Below, piece by piece: positions 15,746 through 23,604 of a stretch of DNA of 23,931 nt; the first letter of the stretch is position 1, and each line of letters starts with the position of its first letter. Made by a program: the position numbers and the translations under genes. The notes under the pieces are model-generated. The model was not told the DNA's origin, did not search any database, and saw nothing but the letters and a program-made list of their open reading frames with translations. The stretch is from DATHCB01 sp035319765. GTDB lineage: Archaea > Thermoproteota > Bathyarchaeia > Bathyarchaeales > SOJC01. The stretch spans positions 1 through 23,931 of the forward strand of contig DATHCB010000126.1 in assembly GCA_035319765.1 (NCBI GenBank). Reading direction: 5' to 3'.

Positions 15746-16421
15746 CACGTTAGTTTTTGCTAAGCGCAGCCTCAGCTTGAGCAAAATACAAGCAGGAGTA
15801 GGACTATTCTTTGCAGCCCTTGGGGTACTTGTGATAGTCCTCCTCAATCATATCCACGGTATAAGCTCATTTCCACAGTATTTTCTCTTTTCTGTTTCGT
15901 TCATGTCCTTTGGGATTCTAATGTTTACAAGCCCCCTCATACTTCTCTATGTGTATGACAAGAACAACGGCGTCTTGGAGTATTTGCTTTCTCTTGGTTG
16001 GAACCAAAGCGACGTCTTCAAGCAATATTTGAAAGCCACTCTTTTCCTTGCCCTGATCCTCTACACAGGTGAGGGTGGTGCAGTCTTGATCGCGGGTGCT
16101 ATTACGGGATCAATAGGCGTCTTTCTCTTGGATTTGTTGATGTTGTTTCTTACGGCGTTTTTGGGTTTTTCTGTCGTTTCTTTGGTTACCGTAGCTATGA
16201 TGGATTTCAGTTCATTGCAGAAGCAACGAGTAGGCGCCAACACCCCGCTTGCCTTTGCAATAGGTGGTGTGTTCATAATTCCCACTTTTTACCTAATTTT
16301 TCTAGGATTTTCCTTGATGCTCATAGTACTTCTCTCGCTTTCTGCTTTAGCCGGTGCCCTGTCAGCGGCTTTGCTGGTGCTCTCAAGCAGGCTCATGAGA
16401 AGAGAAAAAATGCTACCGTAG
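15735..16421 (+). CDS. ABC-2-type transporter permease
   Basis: A 228-residue integral membrane protein with about six transmembrane segments. The cytoplasmic stretch VYDKNNGVLEYLLSLGWNQSDVFKQYLKA between segments 2 and 3 is the typical coupling region of ABC-2 permeases. I start at ATG 15735 (MQNSTLVFAKRSL), which overlaps the ATPase stop by 11 nt; the frame is open further upstream but would run into ATPase coding sequence. It ends in a basic tail (SRLMRREK). With the preceding ATPase it makes a minimal two-gene exporter of unknown cargo. It lies between hutU and proS. Confidence 0.8.
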   Translation: MQNSTLVFAKRSLSLSKIQAGVGLFFAALGVLVIVLLNHIHGISSFPQYFLFSVSFMSFGILMFTSPLILLYVYDKNNGVLEYLLSLGWNQSDVFKQYLKATLFLALILYTGEGGAVLIAGAITGSIGVFLLDLLMLFLTAFLGFSVVSLVTVAMMDFSSLQKQRVGANTPLAFAIGGVFIIPTFYLIFLGFSLMLIVLLSLSALAGALSAALLVLSSRLMRREKMLP

Positions 16422-16599
16422 CATAATGTGAGAAGTTCAAGAATCTGACCTGAGCAGCAATCAAAGGCTTCTCTTTTGCTTTTTCTTGATCTGTGTGACT
16501 GTAGGATTTTGATCATATTTCGGACATATAGATGACCGAGGGGTAGACTGTGCGCGCACTGCTGGACAACCTGCAGAGCATTATTTTTCAAGCATAAGA

Positions 16600-16636
16600 G
16601 TTAGTAATGGGTACATGGCAATTTAATCGATAAACT
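16600..16636 (+). promoter_or_regulatory. proS promoter region
   Basis: The AATTTAATC core (16619-16627) lies about 29 nt before the ATG at 16653, as expected for a leaderless mRNA. The upstream GTTAGTAATGGGTA is shared with 12943-12956, where a second copy of the whole element lies. Confidence 0.5.
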
Positions 16637-16652
16637 CTAGGTTGCATATCAA

Positions 16653-18095
16653 ATGCCAACTGCAAAGAAAGAGAACGTGAATAAGCACTTCGGCAGATGG
16701 TTCCGGCACGTCTTGATTGACGCAGGTATCTCTGATTATCGCTATCCAATCAAGGGCTGCGGCGTCTGGATGCCCTACGGCTTTCAAATAAGAAAACACG
16801 GTCTACAGATTCTTCGGAACCTGCTTGATGCAACTGGGCATAATGAGGTTCTGTTTCCACTCTTGATTCCTGAAACTTCTATGCAAAAGGAGGCAGAGCA
16901 TGTCAAGAGTTTCGAGGAAGAGTGCTTCTGGATCACCAGAGGAGGACTAAAACCGTTGGACGTCAAGCTCGCCCTGAGACCAACTAGCGAAACGGCTATT
17001 GGGCCAATGCTGAAGCTCTGGATAAGATCACACGTAGACCTACCTAAGAAAATGTACCAGGTTGTGAATGTCTTCCGCTACGAAACAAAGACCACCCGTC
17101 CTCTAATACGAGTGCGGGAAGTTTCCACTTTCAAGGAAGCACACACGGCGCATGCAACGTCGGAAGAGGCTGAGGCTCAGGTGAAGGAAGCCACCGACGT
17201 GTACAAGAAGTTCTTTGATGAATTGTGCGTTCCCTACTGCATCTCACGCAGACCAGAATGGGACAAATTCGCAGGTGCATTGTACACCGATGGCTTTGAT
17301 ACGATACTTCCAGACGGAAGAACGTTGCAGTTCGGAACAGTGCATAACCTCGGTCAAAACTTTGCCAAAGCTTTCGACGTAACCTACGAAACAAAAGATG
17401 GAAAACGTAAGCACATCTGGCAGACTTGCTACGGTATCTCAGAGCGATGGCTTGCAGCGGTGTTAGGCGTTCATGGCGACGACAACGGCGCTGTACTACC
17501 CCCAAAAATCGCGCCAATTCAAGTCGTAATCGTCCCAATCCCACATGAAGAAAAGGGCAAGAAGATCGACGAAACATGCACCAAGGTTAGCGACGAACTG
17601 AAGAGCGCTAGCATCAGAACAGAAATCGACCGAAGAGAAGAAATTACACCAGGAAGCAAATTTTACGACTGGGAACTAAAAGGCGTTCCAATAAGAGTCG
17701 AAGTCGGACCACGAGACGTAGAGCGAGGAGAGGCCGTTGTCGTAAGACGCGACACCTTCGAAAAATCATCAATCAAACTCGATAAGCTGTCTACCTATGT
17801 GCAGAATCTGATGGAAAAAATATCTTACGACATGAAAGAAAAAGCTTCTCAAATGATGAAAGAACGCGTTTACAAAGCAGGTGATCTTGAAAAGGTCAAA
17901 GAATTGTTGCGAAAACGCTCTGGAATCGTGGAGGTTCCCTGGTGCGGAGAGACCAATTGTGGATTGAAGATGGAAGAAGAAATCAACGGCAAGATCCTTG
18001 GCGTTCCTGTTGACATCAAAGAAAAAACCTCAGGAAAATGTATCGTCTGTGACAAGAAAGCACAGAACATAGTGAGAGTTGCAGTGGCATATTAG
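16653..18095 (+). CDS. proS: Prolyl-tRNA synthetase, archaeal/eukaryal type
   Basis: A 480-residue class II aminoacyl-tRNA synthetase that charges tRNA-Pro in the cytosol. Visible marks are LRPTSE (108-113) in the proline-binding region, motif 2 FRYETKTTRPLIRVRE (141-156), motif 3 GISERWLAAVLGVHGDDNG (261-279), and the anticodon-binding domain from about 288. The C-terminal zinc domain has C431, C436, C463 and C466 and the terminal tyrosine usual for this type (VAVAY). Length and domain order are standard, and there is no bacterial editing insertion. The leaderless promoter 29 nt upstream supports the start. Its TAG overlaps the stop of the convergent DUF1805 gene. Confidence 0.95.
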   Translation: MPTAKKENVNKHFGRWFRHVLIDAGISDYRYPIKGCGVWMPYGFQIRKHGLQILRNLLDATGHNEVLFPLLIPETSMQKEAEHVKSFEEECFWITRGGLKPLDVKLALRPTSETAIGPMLKLWIRSHVDLPKKMYQVVNVFRYETKTTRPLIRVREVSTFKEAHTAHATSEEAEAQVKEATDVYKKFFDELCVPYCISRRPEWDKFAGALYTDGFDTILPDGRTLQFGTVHNLGQNFAKAFDVTYETKDGKRKHIWQTCYGISERWLAAVLGVHGDDNGAVLPPKIAPIQVVIVPIPHEEKGKKIDETCTKVSDELKSASIRTEIDRREEITPGSKFYDWELKGVPIRVEVGPRDVERGEAVVVRRDTFEKSSIKLDKLSTYVQNLMEKISYDMKEKASQMMKERVYKAGDLEKVKELLRKRSGIVEVPWCGETNCGLKMEEEINGKILGVPVDIKEKTSGKCIVCDKKAQNIVRVAVAY

Positions 18096-18376
18096 ACTAG
18101 GAGTCTTATCGCTTCTTCTCCTTTCATTCCCACGGTTATGCCTTTCATTTTTGCCTTTGAAGTCGCAGCTTTTATCTCTGCCTTCAAAACGTCCTCGAAA
18201 GTCTTAACGCCGCTCACCATTGCTGCGGTAACGTTCAGCTTCTCTGCGGCTTCGATATTGAGAAAGCCGCACATCACGAAACCTTTACTTCCGATGATAG
18301 CAACCAGCGGTGGTGAATCGGGCAGTTCTACTCTTAATCCAGTTGCGGATTTATCAGCTATTTTCAATTGTTCCAC
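18092..18376 (-). CDS. DUF1805 (YunC-like) protein
   Basis: A 94-residue protein matching the DUF1805 family, to which Bacillus YunC belongs: GFVMCGFLNIEAAEKL (32-47), then VSGVKTFEDVLKAEI (54-68), then KGITVGMKGEEAIRLL (78-93). It is full length for the family. The biochemical role is not established. The start is GTG at 18376; no in-frame ATG is near. It lies 64 nt after the polymerase gene on the same strand, so they could share a transcript. Its stop codon overlaps that of convergent proS. Confidence 0.75.
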   Translation of the reverse strand: MEQLKIADKSATGLRVELPDSPPLVAIIGSKGFVMCGFLNIEAAEKLNVTAAMVSGVKTFEDVLKAEIKAATSKAKMKGITVGMKGEEAIRLLV

Positions 18377-18440
18377 ACTGATCGATTCTTATGCGCTCCT
18401 TCGCTTTTCATGCTTAATTTTCCTTATTATTCTCTACAAA

Positions 18441-21146
18441 TTACATGAATCTTTCTAATCTCGTCATTCCGATGATTTCCTCGAACTCTAATCCTAGGGC
18501 ATCAAGCACTTGATCGAACGTGGAGCGTAAATATTCAACGTACTTGTCCACGTCAATTTCACTGTCAGAAGCGAGTTCGACGGGTTTCACATGCGGTTCT
18601 TTAGTCACTTTGACAAAGCTTATGAGGTCTCCAGCCTTCAGTTCTATCTTCTTCTCCCTCTCCAGAATCAATGCAGCTTTCACATGTTGAGGCGTCGTTT
18701 TCGTATAGGCTCTAGGTGTCTCGCCAAGCACGACATGGAAGGCTAAATCGTTTATACTCTTCCATTCTCGTCTTTTCAGCTGATTGTAGCAATCGAGCAC
18801 TATAAGGCGTATGTCCTTTTTGGCCTCCTGAAACTCTGCGGGATTCCTAACTTTTGCAAGCCTCTGTTTCATCAAATCGAATGCATCTTTGATGAATAAC
18901 GGTATGTGTTTTTTCTTGCCCGTCATGCCTTTGACGTCGACGCTGCCATCTTCGAGCACGCCTAGGTAATTCTTCTTGCGACTACTGAAAACCGCGTAAC
19001 GATAGACCTTGTCGACGTCCAAGCTCATTTTCAACTCGTGCTCAGACCACTTTGCCAACTCGCCGATCTGCTGCTCCTGCGGGTTTCTTAGAAAAACGCT
19101 GTCGGTATCGCCGTAGATCACACCAATCCCCAATTCCCGAGCTTTTTCTATGATTAATGTGATCGAATGGCGCCCTATAGCAGCTGTGGCCTCAGCTACT
19201 GGCGGACAGTAAAGATCAAAAGACTCAGCGCCAAAAACTCCATAACTCGCGTTCAATATAACCTTCAGGGCGCTCTGGATCACGTCGTACCAGCTACGTT
19301 GCTCCCTTGCCAGCTGCTTATCCTTCGACTTCGGCTTGTACCAAGAGACGCGCAGATCGCGAAGTGAACCTATCATAAGACTTTCTAAGGCTCGTTTTTT
19401 GGTGCACACCCAGTGCGCCGTGTCGGGCACCTTGTTTATGCGACACTCTTTGTGAGGGCACAGGATGGACTGGTAGCCTAGGTTCCAGACTTTAATGATA
19501 GACGGATACAGGCTTGGAAAATCCATCACAGCGACGTTGAAGTGCACGCCTGGAACCGGTTCAACGACTATGGCGCCTTTGTATTTCTTGCCCTTTATGA
19601 TAGCGGTCGTCGTTGTCTTGCCCTTTAATGCAAGGATGTCGTCTGTGTTCGGTATCAGCCATCCGCGTCTGCGATGTTCTGCATGCATGAAATTTCTTAT
19701 CCATCGGGAGACACCTTGACGGCTTACGTCTTCCATCGGCATGTGACTAATTCGGACTAATGCAAGAATGAGTTTCATGGTCAAGTCGTCGTCGAAGCTT
19801 GTGAGTTTAAAGGCGATTTCCGAATCGCGGAGACAGTAGTCCGCCAACTCTGTATAGGTCAATTCAGCTAGGCTCTTTTCAACGTCGATTTTCCTCAGAT
19901 TAATCAGTGCCTTGCCAACGTCGTCCAACGTAACGTCGCGGTATCTGTTGCTGAAGGCGTAAATCTGTATCGAGCGGTTATAGAAGAACTTGTAAAGATC
20001 GACGTGCACGCCGTAGTATAGTAAGCAATTCCTATGTCCAACCTCTATTGGAATTTCGGCTTTTTTGAAGCCCAAGTTTAAAGCCCTATTGGCCAGATAG
20101 CGAAGGTCAAAGTCGTCACCATTAAACGTGACAATGAACGGATACGTCCACAAAACGTCAAAGACCGCCCGAATCAGCTTCGCTTCACTATCGAAAAACT
20201 CCAGACTAACGTCTGCAGGAAGTCTTGCAGATCCTTCACGTGCGCCCTCTCGTTGCAAGAGCAACACTCGTTTGGAACCGTCGGAACCGTAGAAAGACAC
20301 ACAAATGACGGGGCATTCGGCTATGCGGGGATCGGGAACCCGAGTTGGCACTGGTGCTAGGACTTCAATGTCCATGGCTATTCGACGAAACTTTGGCGCT
20401 GGATACTCGAGCAACCGTGACCAGTGAACAACATTGTTGCACTCTTCCTCAGATTCTGTCTTGAAGAGTTGTAGAGTCTTTCTTACCATTTCTTCGGAAG
20501 GTTCAGAGAGGCTTGGAACCATATTGCCCTTCTCTACTGCGTAGAGCATCCCTGGCTCCAATTCTCGATCATAAATGTAGGACTCGTAATACTTTATGTG
20601 TGCTTCCCAAATCTTTACAGATGTTGGTTCAACCTTAGCAATTGCAGCAAATTCTTGAGGAATGATGTCTCGCATGCATCCGCTAGGGCGTCCTCCGATC
20701 GCCAATGGGTCCTTGGCTACCACTTTCGTTACAGTAACCTGCTTGTCTGTGAGAGGGTCAACCTTCTCAGCAAGCTCCAAATGGTCAAAACCCGGATGAG
20801 AAGTCAGTTGGCTAATCTTCTCCAATTCGATGGGCGAAAGATTTGTCAGCAAATATGGCTGGTGACCCGTGTTGTCGTACCAGAAATAAATGCGTTCAGT
20901 AGTGGGTTCATATAGCTTAATGCATGCGGTTCTTCTGTCACCCTCATAAGTTGCCGAGACGAAATACGAAGGCGGCAAATTCTGGGGCGCTTCGAATCCG
21001 GTCTTGATTCTTTGCTTCTCTTCATCGATAATCTCCGTGAGTGATCGAGATTGTGAAGCTTGACGAATTGACTGTGAATCTTCGTTTTGAACCGGCTCTT
21101 CTACTATAGCAGGCCGTGAAAAGTCCTCAAGTCGCTTCTGAGCCAT
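18441..21146 (-). CDS. Family B DNA polymerase (crenarchaeal PolB1-like)
   Basis: A 901-residue replicative-type DNA polymerase with 3'-5' exonuclease. Exo I is DIE (259-261), Exo II NGDDFD (342-347), Exo III Y437-x3-D441. Polymerase motif A is MDFPSLYPSII (541-551), motif B K628-x3-N-A-S-Y-G, motif C YGDTDS (678-683), then KKNYLG (724-729). The N-terminal domain (YDNTGHQPYLL, PGFDHLE, KVVAKDPLA) matches Sulfolobus PolB1 closely. A palm insertion carries C563, C568, H578 and C581, a possible zinc knuckle. The N-terminus, MAQKRLEDF, has the Q-x-x-L-x-x-F pattern of a PCNA-binding motif. No intein is seen. ATG 21146 is preceded by GTGAGG at Shine-Dalgarno distance. The downstream same-strand neighbour is a DUF1805 protein. 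Confidence 0.93.
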   Translation of the reverse strand: MAQKRLEDFSRPAIVEEPVQNEDSQSIRQASQSRSLTEIIDEEKQRIKTGFEAPQNLPPSYFVSATYEGDRRTACIKLYEPTTERIYFWYDNTGHQPYLLTNLSPIELEKISQLTSHPGFDHLELAEKVDPLTDKQVTVTKVVAKDPLAIGGRPSGCMRDIIPQEFAAIAKVEPTSVKIWEAHIKYYESYIYDRELEPGMLYAVEKGNMVPSLSEPSEEMVRKTLQLFKTESEEECNNVVHWSRLLEYPAPKFRRIAMDIEVLAPVPTRVPDPRIAECPVICVSFYGSDGSKRVLLLQREGAREGSARLPADVSLEFFDSEAKLIRAVFDVLWTYPFIVTFNGDDFDLRYLANRALNLGFKKAEIPIEVGHRNCLLYYGVHVDLYKFFYNRSIQIYAFSNRYRDVTLDDVGKALINLRKIDVEKSLAELTYTELADYCLRDSEIAFKLTSFDDDLTMKLILALVRISHMPMEDVSRQGVSRWIRNFMHAEHRRRGWLIPNTDDILALKGKTTTTAIIKGKKYKGAIVVEPVPGVHFNVAVMDFPSLYPSIIKVWNLGYQSILCPHKECRINKVPDTAHWVCTKKRALESLMIGSLRDLRVSWYKPKSKDKQLAREQRSWYDVIQSALKVILNASYGVFGAESFDLYCPPVAEATAAIGRHSITLIIEKARELGIGVIYGDTDSVFLRNPQEQQIGELAKWSEHELKMSLDVDKVYRYAVFSSRKKNYLGVLEDGSVDVKGMTGKKKHIPLFIKDAFDLMKQRLAKVRNPAEFQEAKKDIRLIVLDCYNQLKRREWKSINDLAFHVVLGETPRAYTKTTPQHVKAALILEREKKIELKAGDLISFVKVTKEPHVKPVELASDSEIDVDKYVEYLRSTFDQVLDALGLEFEEIIGMTRLERFM

Positions 21147-21277
21147 TAAGCCTCACTCATTGATAACCATAAGCACAATTTGTGGAATAAAAAACTCTTC
21201 GCAATGGTTGTTAAGCTTTTATGTCATGGGGGGCGAAATCTCCAGCAATTCCCCTTTTTTTCTTTTAAGAGCTGAGC

Positions 21278-21285
21278 AGCGCGCG
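21278..21285 (+). repeat. AGCGCGCG element, copy 3 (shorter)
   Basis: A partial copy of the motif, at the left edge of the recognisable membrane-protein remnant. Confidence 0.35.
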
Positions 21286-21456
21286 TCGGCTCCATGGGAA
21301 TATGACTACTACTATTCGCCTTTAGTGGGCTATGAAGTCAACCTGTCTGTTACCATAACTGTTCAGATGTATTCGCTGAGACCCGCCTTGTTCTAATGGA
21401 TTTTGTTGGATGCATGCCTGATCTTGGCGTTGTCTGCGCTCGCACTGTTCAAGAGG

Positions 21457-21468
21457 AGCGCGCGCGCT
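21457..21468 (+). repeat. AGCGCGCGCGCT palindrome, copy 4
   Basis: A perfect 12-bp palindrome overlapping the codons for the basic tail of the membrane-protein remnant. Confidence 0.5.
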
Positions 21469-21582
21469 AAGAAGTAAATCTGGCAGGAACACCTGCAGCT
21501 TAAGACTCGCTTAATTTGAGTAGCCAAGAATGCCAGAGGCTGGTACACTAGTATGTTATGATGGAGTGCAGTGTTATTACCA

Positions 21583-21786
21583 CTAGTGTCCGAGAACCTC
21601 CACGTCAAGGTCGTTGTTTAGCAGCTGCTGCAACTCCGCACTCGATAACACAAGCTTCTGACCCTCACCCTTGGCAACCTCGTAGTTGCCCGCGTACAGT
21701 GTCTTCTCCTTGGGCTTCCAAGGAACGCCAAAATCGAGAACGCCAGACCCGGCAGAAACCGCGCTCTGCACTGTGCAAGGTATCAC
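21583..21786 (-). CDS. Unassigned small ORF in the gene-remnant region
   Basis: A 67-codon frame with GTG start. The second half (KTLYAGNYEVAKGEGQKLVL, SSAELQQLLNNDLDVEVLGH) has protein-like composition, whereas the opposite strand's frame does not. I recognise no family. It lies between a membrane-protein remnant and a transposase remnant, so it may itself be a fragment. An 8-bp inverted repeat (ACACTAGT at 21545-21552, ACTAGTGT at 21582-21589) spans its 3' end and could act in termination or mark an old junction. Confidence 0.25.
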   Translation of the reverse strand: MIPCTVQSAVSAGSGVLDFGVPWKPKEKTLYAGNYEVAKGEGQKLVLSSAELQQLLNNDLDVEVLGH

Positions 21787-21890
21787 TCATAGCGGTTCAT
21801 CTCGGCTACGGCACTGAGCAAACTTTTCCTCGCCTTACGAATTCTGCACTTGCATCTTATGCGGTGAAAACGACCTTTCTCACGACAATT

Positions 21891-21899
21891 AGCGCGCGC
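21891..21899 (+). repeat. AGCGCGCGC element, copy 5
   Basis: Located in ATTAGCGCGCGCC immediately before the first ATG of the transposase fragment, where its coding similarity begins. Confidence 0.5.
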
Positions 21900-21900
21900 C

Positions 21901-22305
21901 ATGATTAGTGAAGTTCCGCAGCTTTCAGGTCTATGGCATGAAGATGAAACTATGCTTCTATGCGAAGGGCGAGGTATCTGGTTTTGGGAGATGATAGACG
22001 AAGACACAAAATTCATGGTCGCATCACACATTTCCAACACAAGAACCTTCGAGGACGCAATAGCAGTATTCAAACAAGGACTAGAGCAGAGCAAGGTTAG
22101 ACCGAGAGCAGTATTCGTTGACGGTTCATACGTTTACAGTAGTGCCTTCAACAAAGTATTCTACATCATGCGAAAAGACACACGCCCAGAGCTAGTTCAA
22201 CGAGTTGGAATTAACGCTAGGGAAACAAACAATATAGTTGAAAGATTGCATGGAACTTTGAAGGACAGAACCAAATGCATGAGAGGTCTGAAAGCATACG
22301 AATAG
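21901..22305 (+). pseudogene. DDE transposase core fragment, truncated at both ends
   Basis: 134 codons of a DDE-type transposase resembling the IS6/IS240-like integrase core. The triad appears intact: D15 in HEDET, D74 in VDGSYVY and E114 in NNIVERLHGTLKDR. An N-terminal DNA-binding or zinc-ribbon part is missing; the frame upstream hits a stop without family motifs. The usual C-terminal tail (a segment around YNFFRPH) is also absent, the frame ending in TAG right after GLKAYE. Both edges coincide with AGCGCGCGC elements. It is most likely a dead insertion-sequence remnant. Confidence 0.6.
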
Positions 22306-22313
22306 CGCGCGCT
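22304..22313 (+). repeat. AGCGCGCGCT palindrome, copy 6
   Basis: A perfect 10-bp palindrome in AATAGCGCGCGCTTATT. The TAG of the transposase fragment overlaps its left end and the TAA of the minus-strand receiver-PAS gene overlaps its right end. Confidence 0.6.
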
Positions 22314-23170
22314 TATTGTAGAATGACACTAGCAAGCTCGACGATTTTTCTAAGGGCATCCTCGGAATTCTTTTGTGCGGTTGTTTCTGTGTTAATTACG
22401 AGTACCTGATTACAGGCATCCACGATTTTCAGGGGAACAATGCGAGCCCTTACCCATCTTCCACTGTCCATGCAAAATTCAGATTCCTGAATTTCGCCTG
22501 TTGCAAAACACCGATCTATTTTTGTCTTTGCTTTTTCGCGTACGGTTAGTGGCAGAAATTGAATTGAATCTTTCCCTATGAGGTCTTCGAGAGCAAAGGA
22601 AAAGTAACTAGTACGGTTAATCCTAACGAATTCGTAGCTTCTGTTCAGAATGAACATTTGATCTGGAGAACCGTAAAATTGCGCTCTCAGTTCAGCTTCA
22701 CTTTTTCTAAGTTCAATTTCTGAACGCTTTTTTTCCACAGCTTGACGGACAAAATGAATCAACTCGCCATAGACTGTCTCAGGATTTCCTTGCTTGTTGA
22801 TGTAACCGTCTGCTCCGGTGTTTAAAGCCTTTATCGCAATCTCTTCTCGACCCTTCCCTGTGAAAAGTACGAAAGGAATGTCGATATTCTGTTCTTTCAA
22901 CAGTCCCAAAAAGTCCAAGCCGTCTTTCTCGGGCATTTGGTAATCAGATACGACAGCGTCAAACGATTCTTCCTTGAGTTTGCGCAATGCGTCTTTCACA
23001 GATGTTGAATGAACGACACTAAAATCACCATCCGCTTCCAGTATCTGCTTGCTAACATTCAAAAAGCAAATATCATCATCAACGTGCAAAACACGTATCT
23101 GAAGGTTGTCTGCTTGATGAGTTAATGTGACGGTTATTGATTCTTCTATGTCTTCGGTTTCAGCAGGCAT
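22313..23170 (-). CDS. Receiver-PAS signalling protein (possibly truncated hybrid kinase)
   Basis: A 285-residue cytosolic protein. Residues about 25-140 form a response-regulator receiver domain with acidic pocket D31-D33, phospho-acceptor D76 (VVSDYQMPEKDG), T104 and K126. A charged coiled linker (EKKRSEIELRKSEAELRAQF) leads to a PAS sensor domain, about 164-270. No histidine kinase, HATPase or DNA-binding output domain follows. After the PAS the chain enters what looks like the start of another linker or PAS (SEDALRKIVELASVIL) and ends at a TAA on the AGCGCGCGCT palindrome. It may be a complete single-output regulator or a kinase cut by rearrangement. ATG 23170 is the first plausible start. 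Confidence 0.75.
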   Translation of the reverse strand: MPAETEDIEESITVTLTHQADNLQIRVLHVDDDICFLNVSKQILEADGDFSVVHSTSVKDALRKLKEESFDAVVSDYQMPEKDGLDFLGLLKEQNIDIPFVLFTGKGREEIAIKALNTGADGYINKQGNPETVYGELIHFVRQAVEKKRSEIELRKSEAELRAQFYGSPDQMFILNRSYEFVRINRTSYFSFALEDLIGKDSIQFLPLTVREKAKTKIDRCFATGEIQESEFCMDSGRWVRARIVPLKIVDACNQVLVINTETTAQKNSEDALRKIVELASVILQ

Positions 23171-23558
23171 TCCACTTTCTCTTCAATTCCTGAACTAACT
23201 TGTCTTTTCTTATTAGGATTTTTGAAGCAGAGATTCTGATTTCGGATAAGCTTTAGAACGGGTCTTCAAGAAAGATTTGTTGGGTCACTTAACTTAACAG
23301 TATCGCTGAACCCACAACAATATCGGAAAGCATGTACGCATCTTCTCATTGCGTTAAAGACCGAACCAAAATAACGGTCCTGTAGCCTCATATCCTTTTT
23401 CCTTTTTGGTACGACTCTCAGCGCGTGCTTTTTAGTTTCGCTCCAGTCTGCCCCACCAGTCTGTTCTTTTCATCTCAGCATATCAAATGCTCCCAGAGCG
23501 AGATTCTTTTCCTAACGTGGCGTCAGGTTTGGGTAAGACTGTTCGGTCGAATTAGCAA
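23171..23558. other. Divergent intergenic region
   Basis: This region separates the receiver-PAS gene from the Hsp20-type gene. It holds no open frame or RNA gene I can support. An imperfect inverted repeat (TTGTTGGGT near 23277, ACCCACAACAA near 23311) is the only structure seen. A variant AGCGCGTGC occurs at 23420-23428. Confidence 0.35.
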
Positions 23559-23559
23559 A

Positions 23560-23568
23560 TTATAAATA
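23560..23568 (+). promoter_or_regulatory. TATA box of the Hsp20-type gene
   Basis: TTATAAATA is the cleanest TATA box of the window. It lies about 40 nt before ATG 23605, with GGGAG four bases before the ATG as a Shine-Dalgarno sequence. Confidence 0.65.
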
Positions 23569-23604
23569 TGCGGTATAGACAGAATCCAAATTTCAGGGAG
23601 TTCT

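Larger units (their letters stand above)
21268..21477 (+). pseudogene. C-terminal remnant of a membrane-anchored protein with in-frame stop
   Basis: One frame reads WEYDYYYSPLVGYEVNLSVT, then ITVQMYSLRP, meets TAA at 21394-21396, and continues in the same frame as a hydrophobic helix with a basic end (LLDACLILALSALALFKRSA, then RAKK and stop at 21475-21477). A beta-rich extracellular part, a single helix and a positive tail is the usual C-terminus of an anchored surface protein. The internal stop and absent N-terminal part indicate a dead fragment. The parent family is not recognised. Confidence 0.45.

Noticed and set aside
21558..21908. Plus-strand 116-codon frame before the transposase fragment
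   Set aside because: Composition is unlike a protein (Pro/Arg/Ser-rich), it shows no transposase N-terminal motif, and its frame does not join the DDE core.
23277..23321. Imperfect inverted repeat upstream of the Hsp20-type gene as a tRNA or structured RNA
   Set aside because: Arms are short and mismatched, with no T-loop or acceptor pattern; it may be chance.
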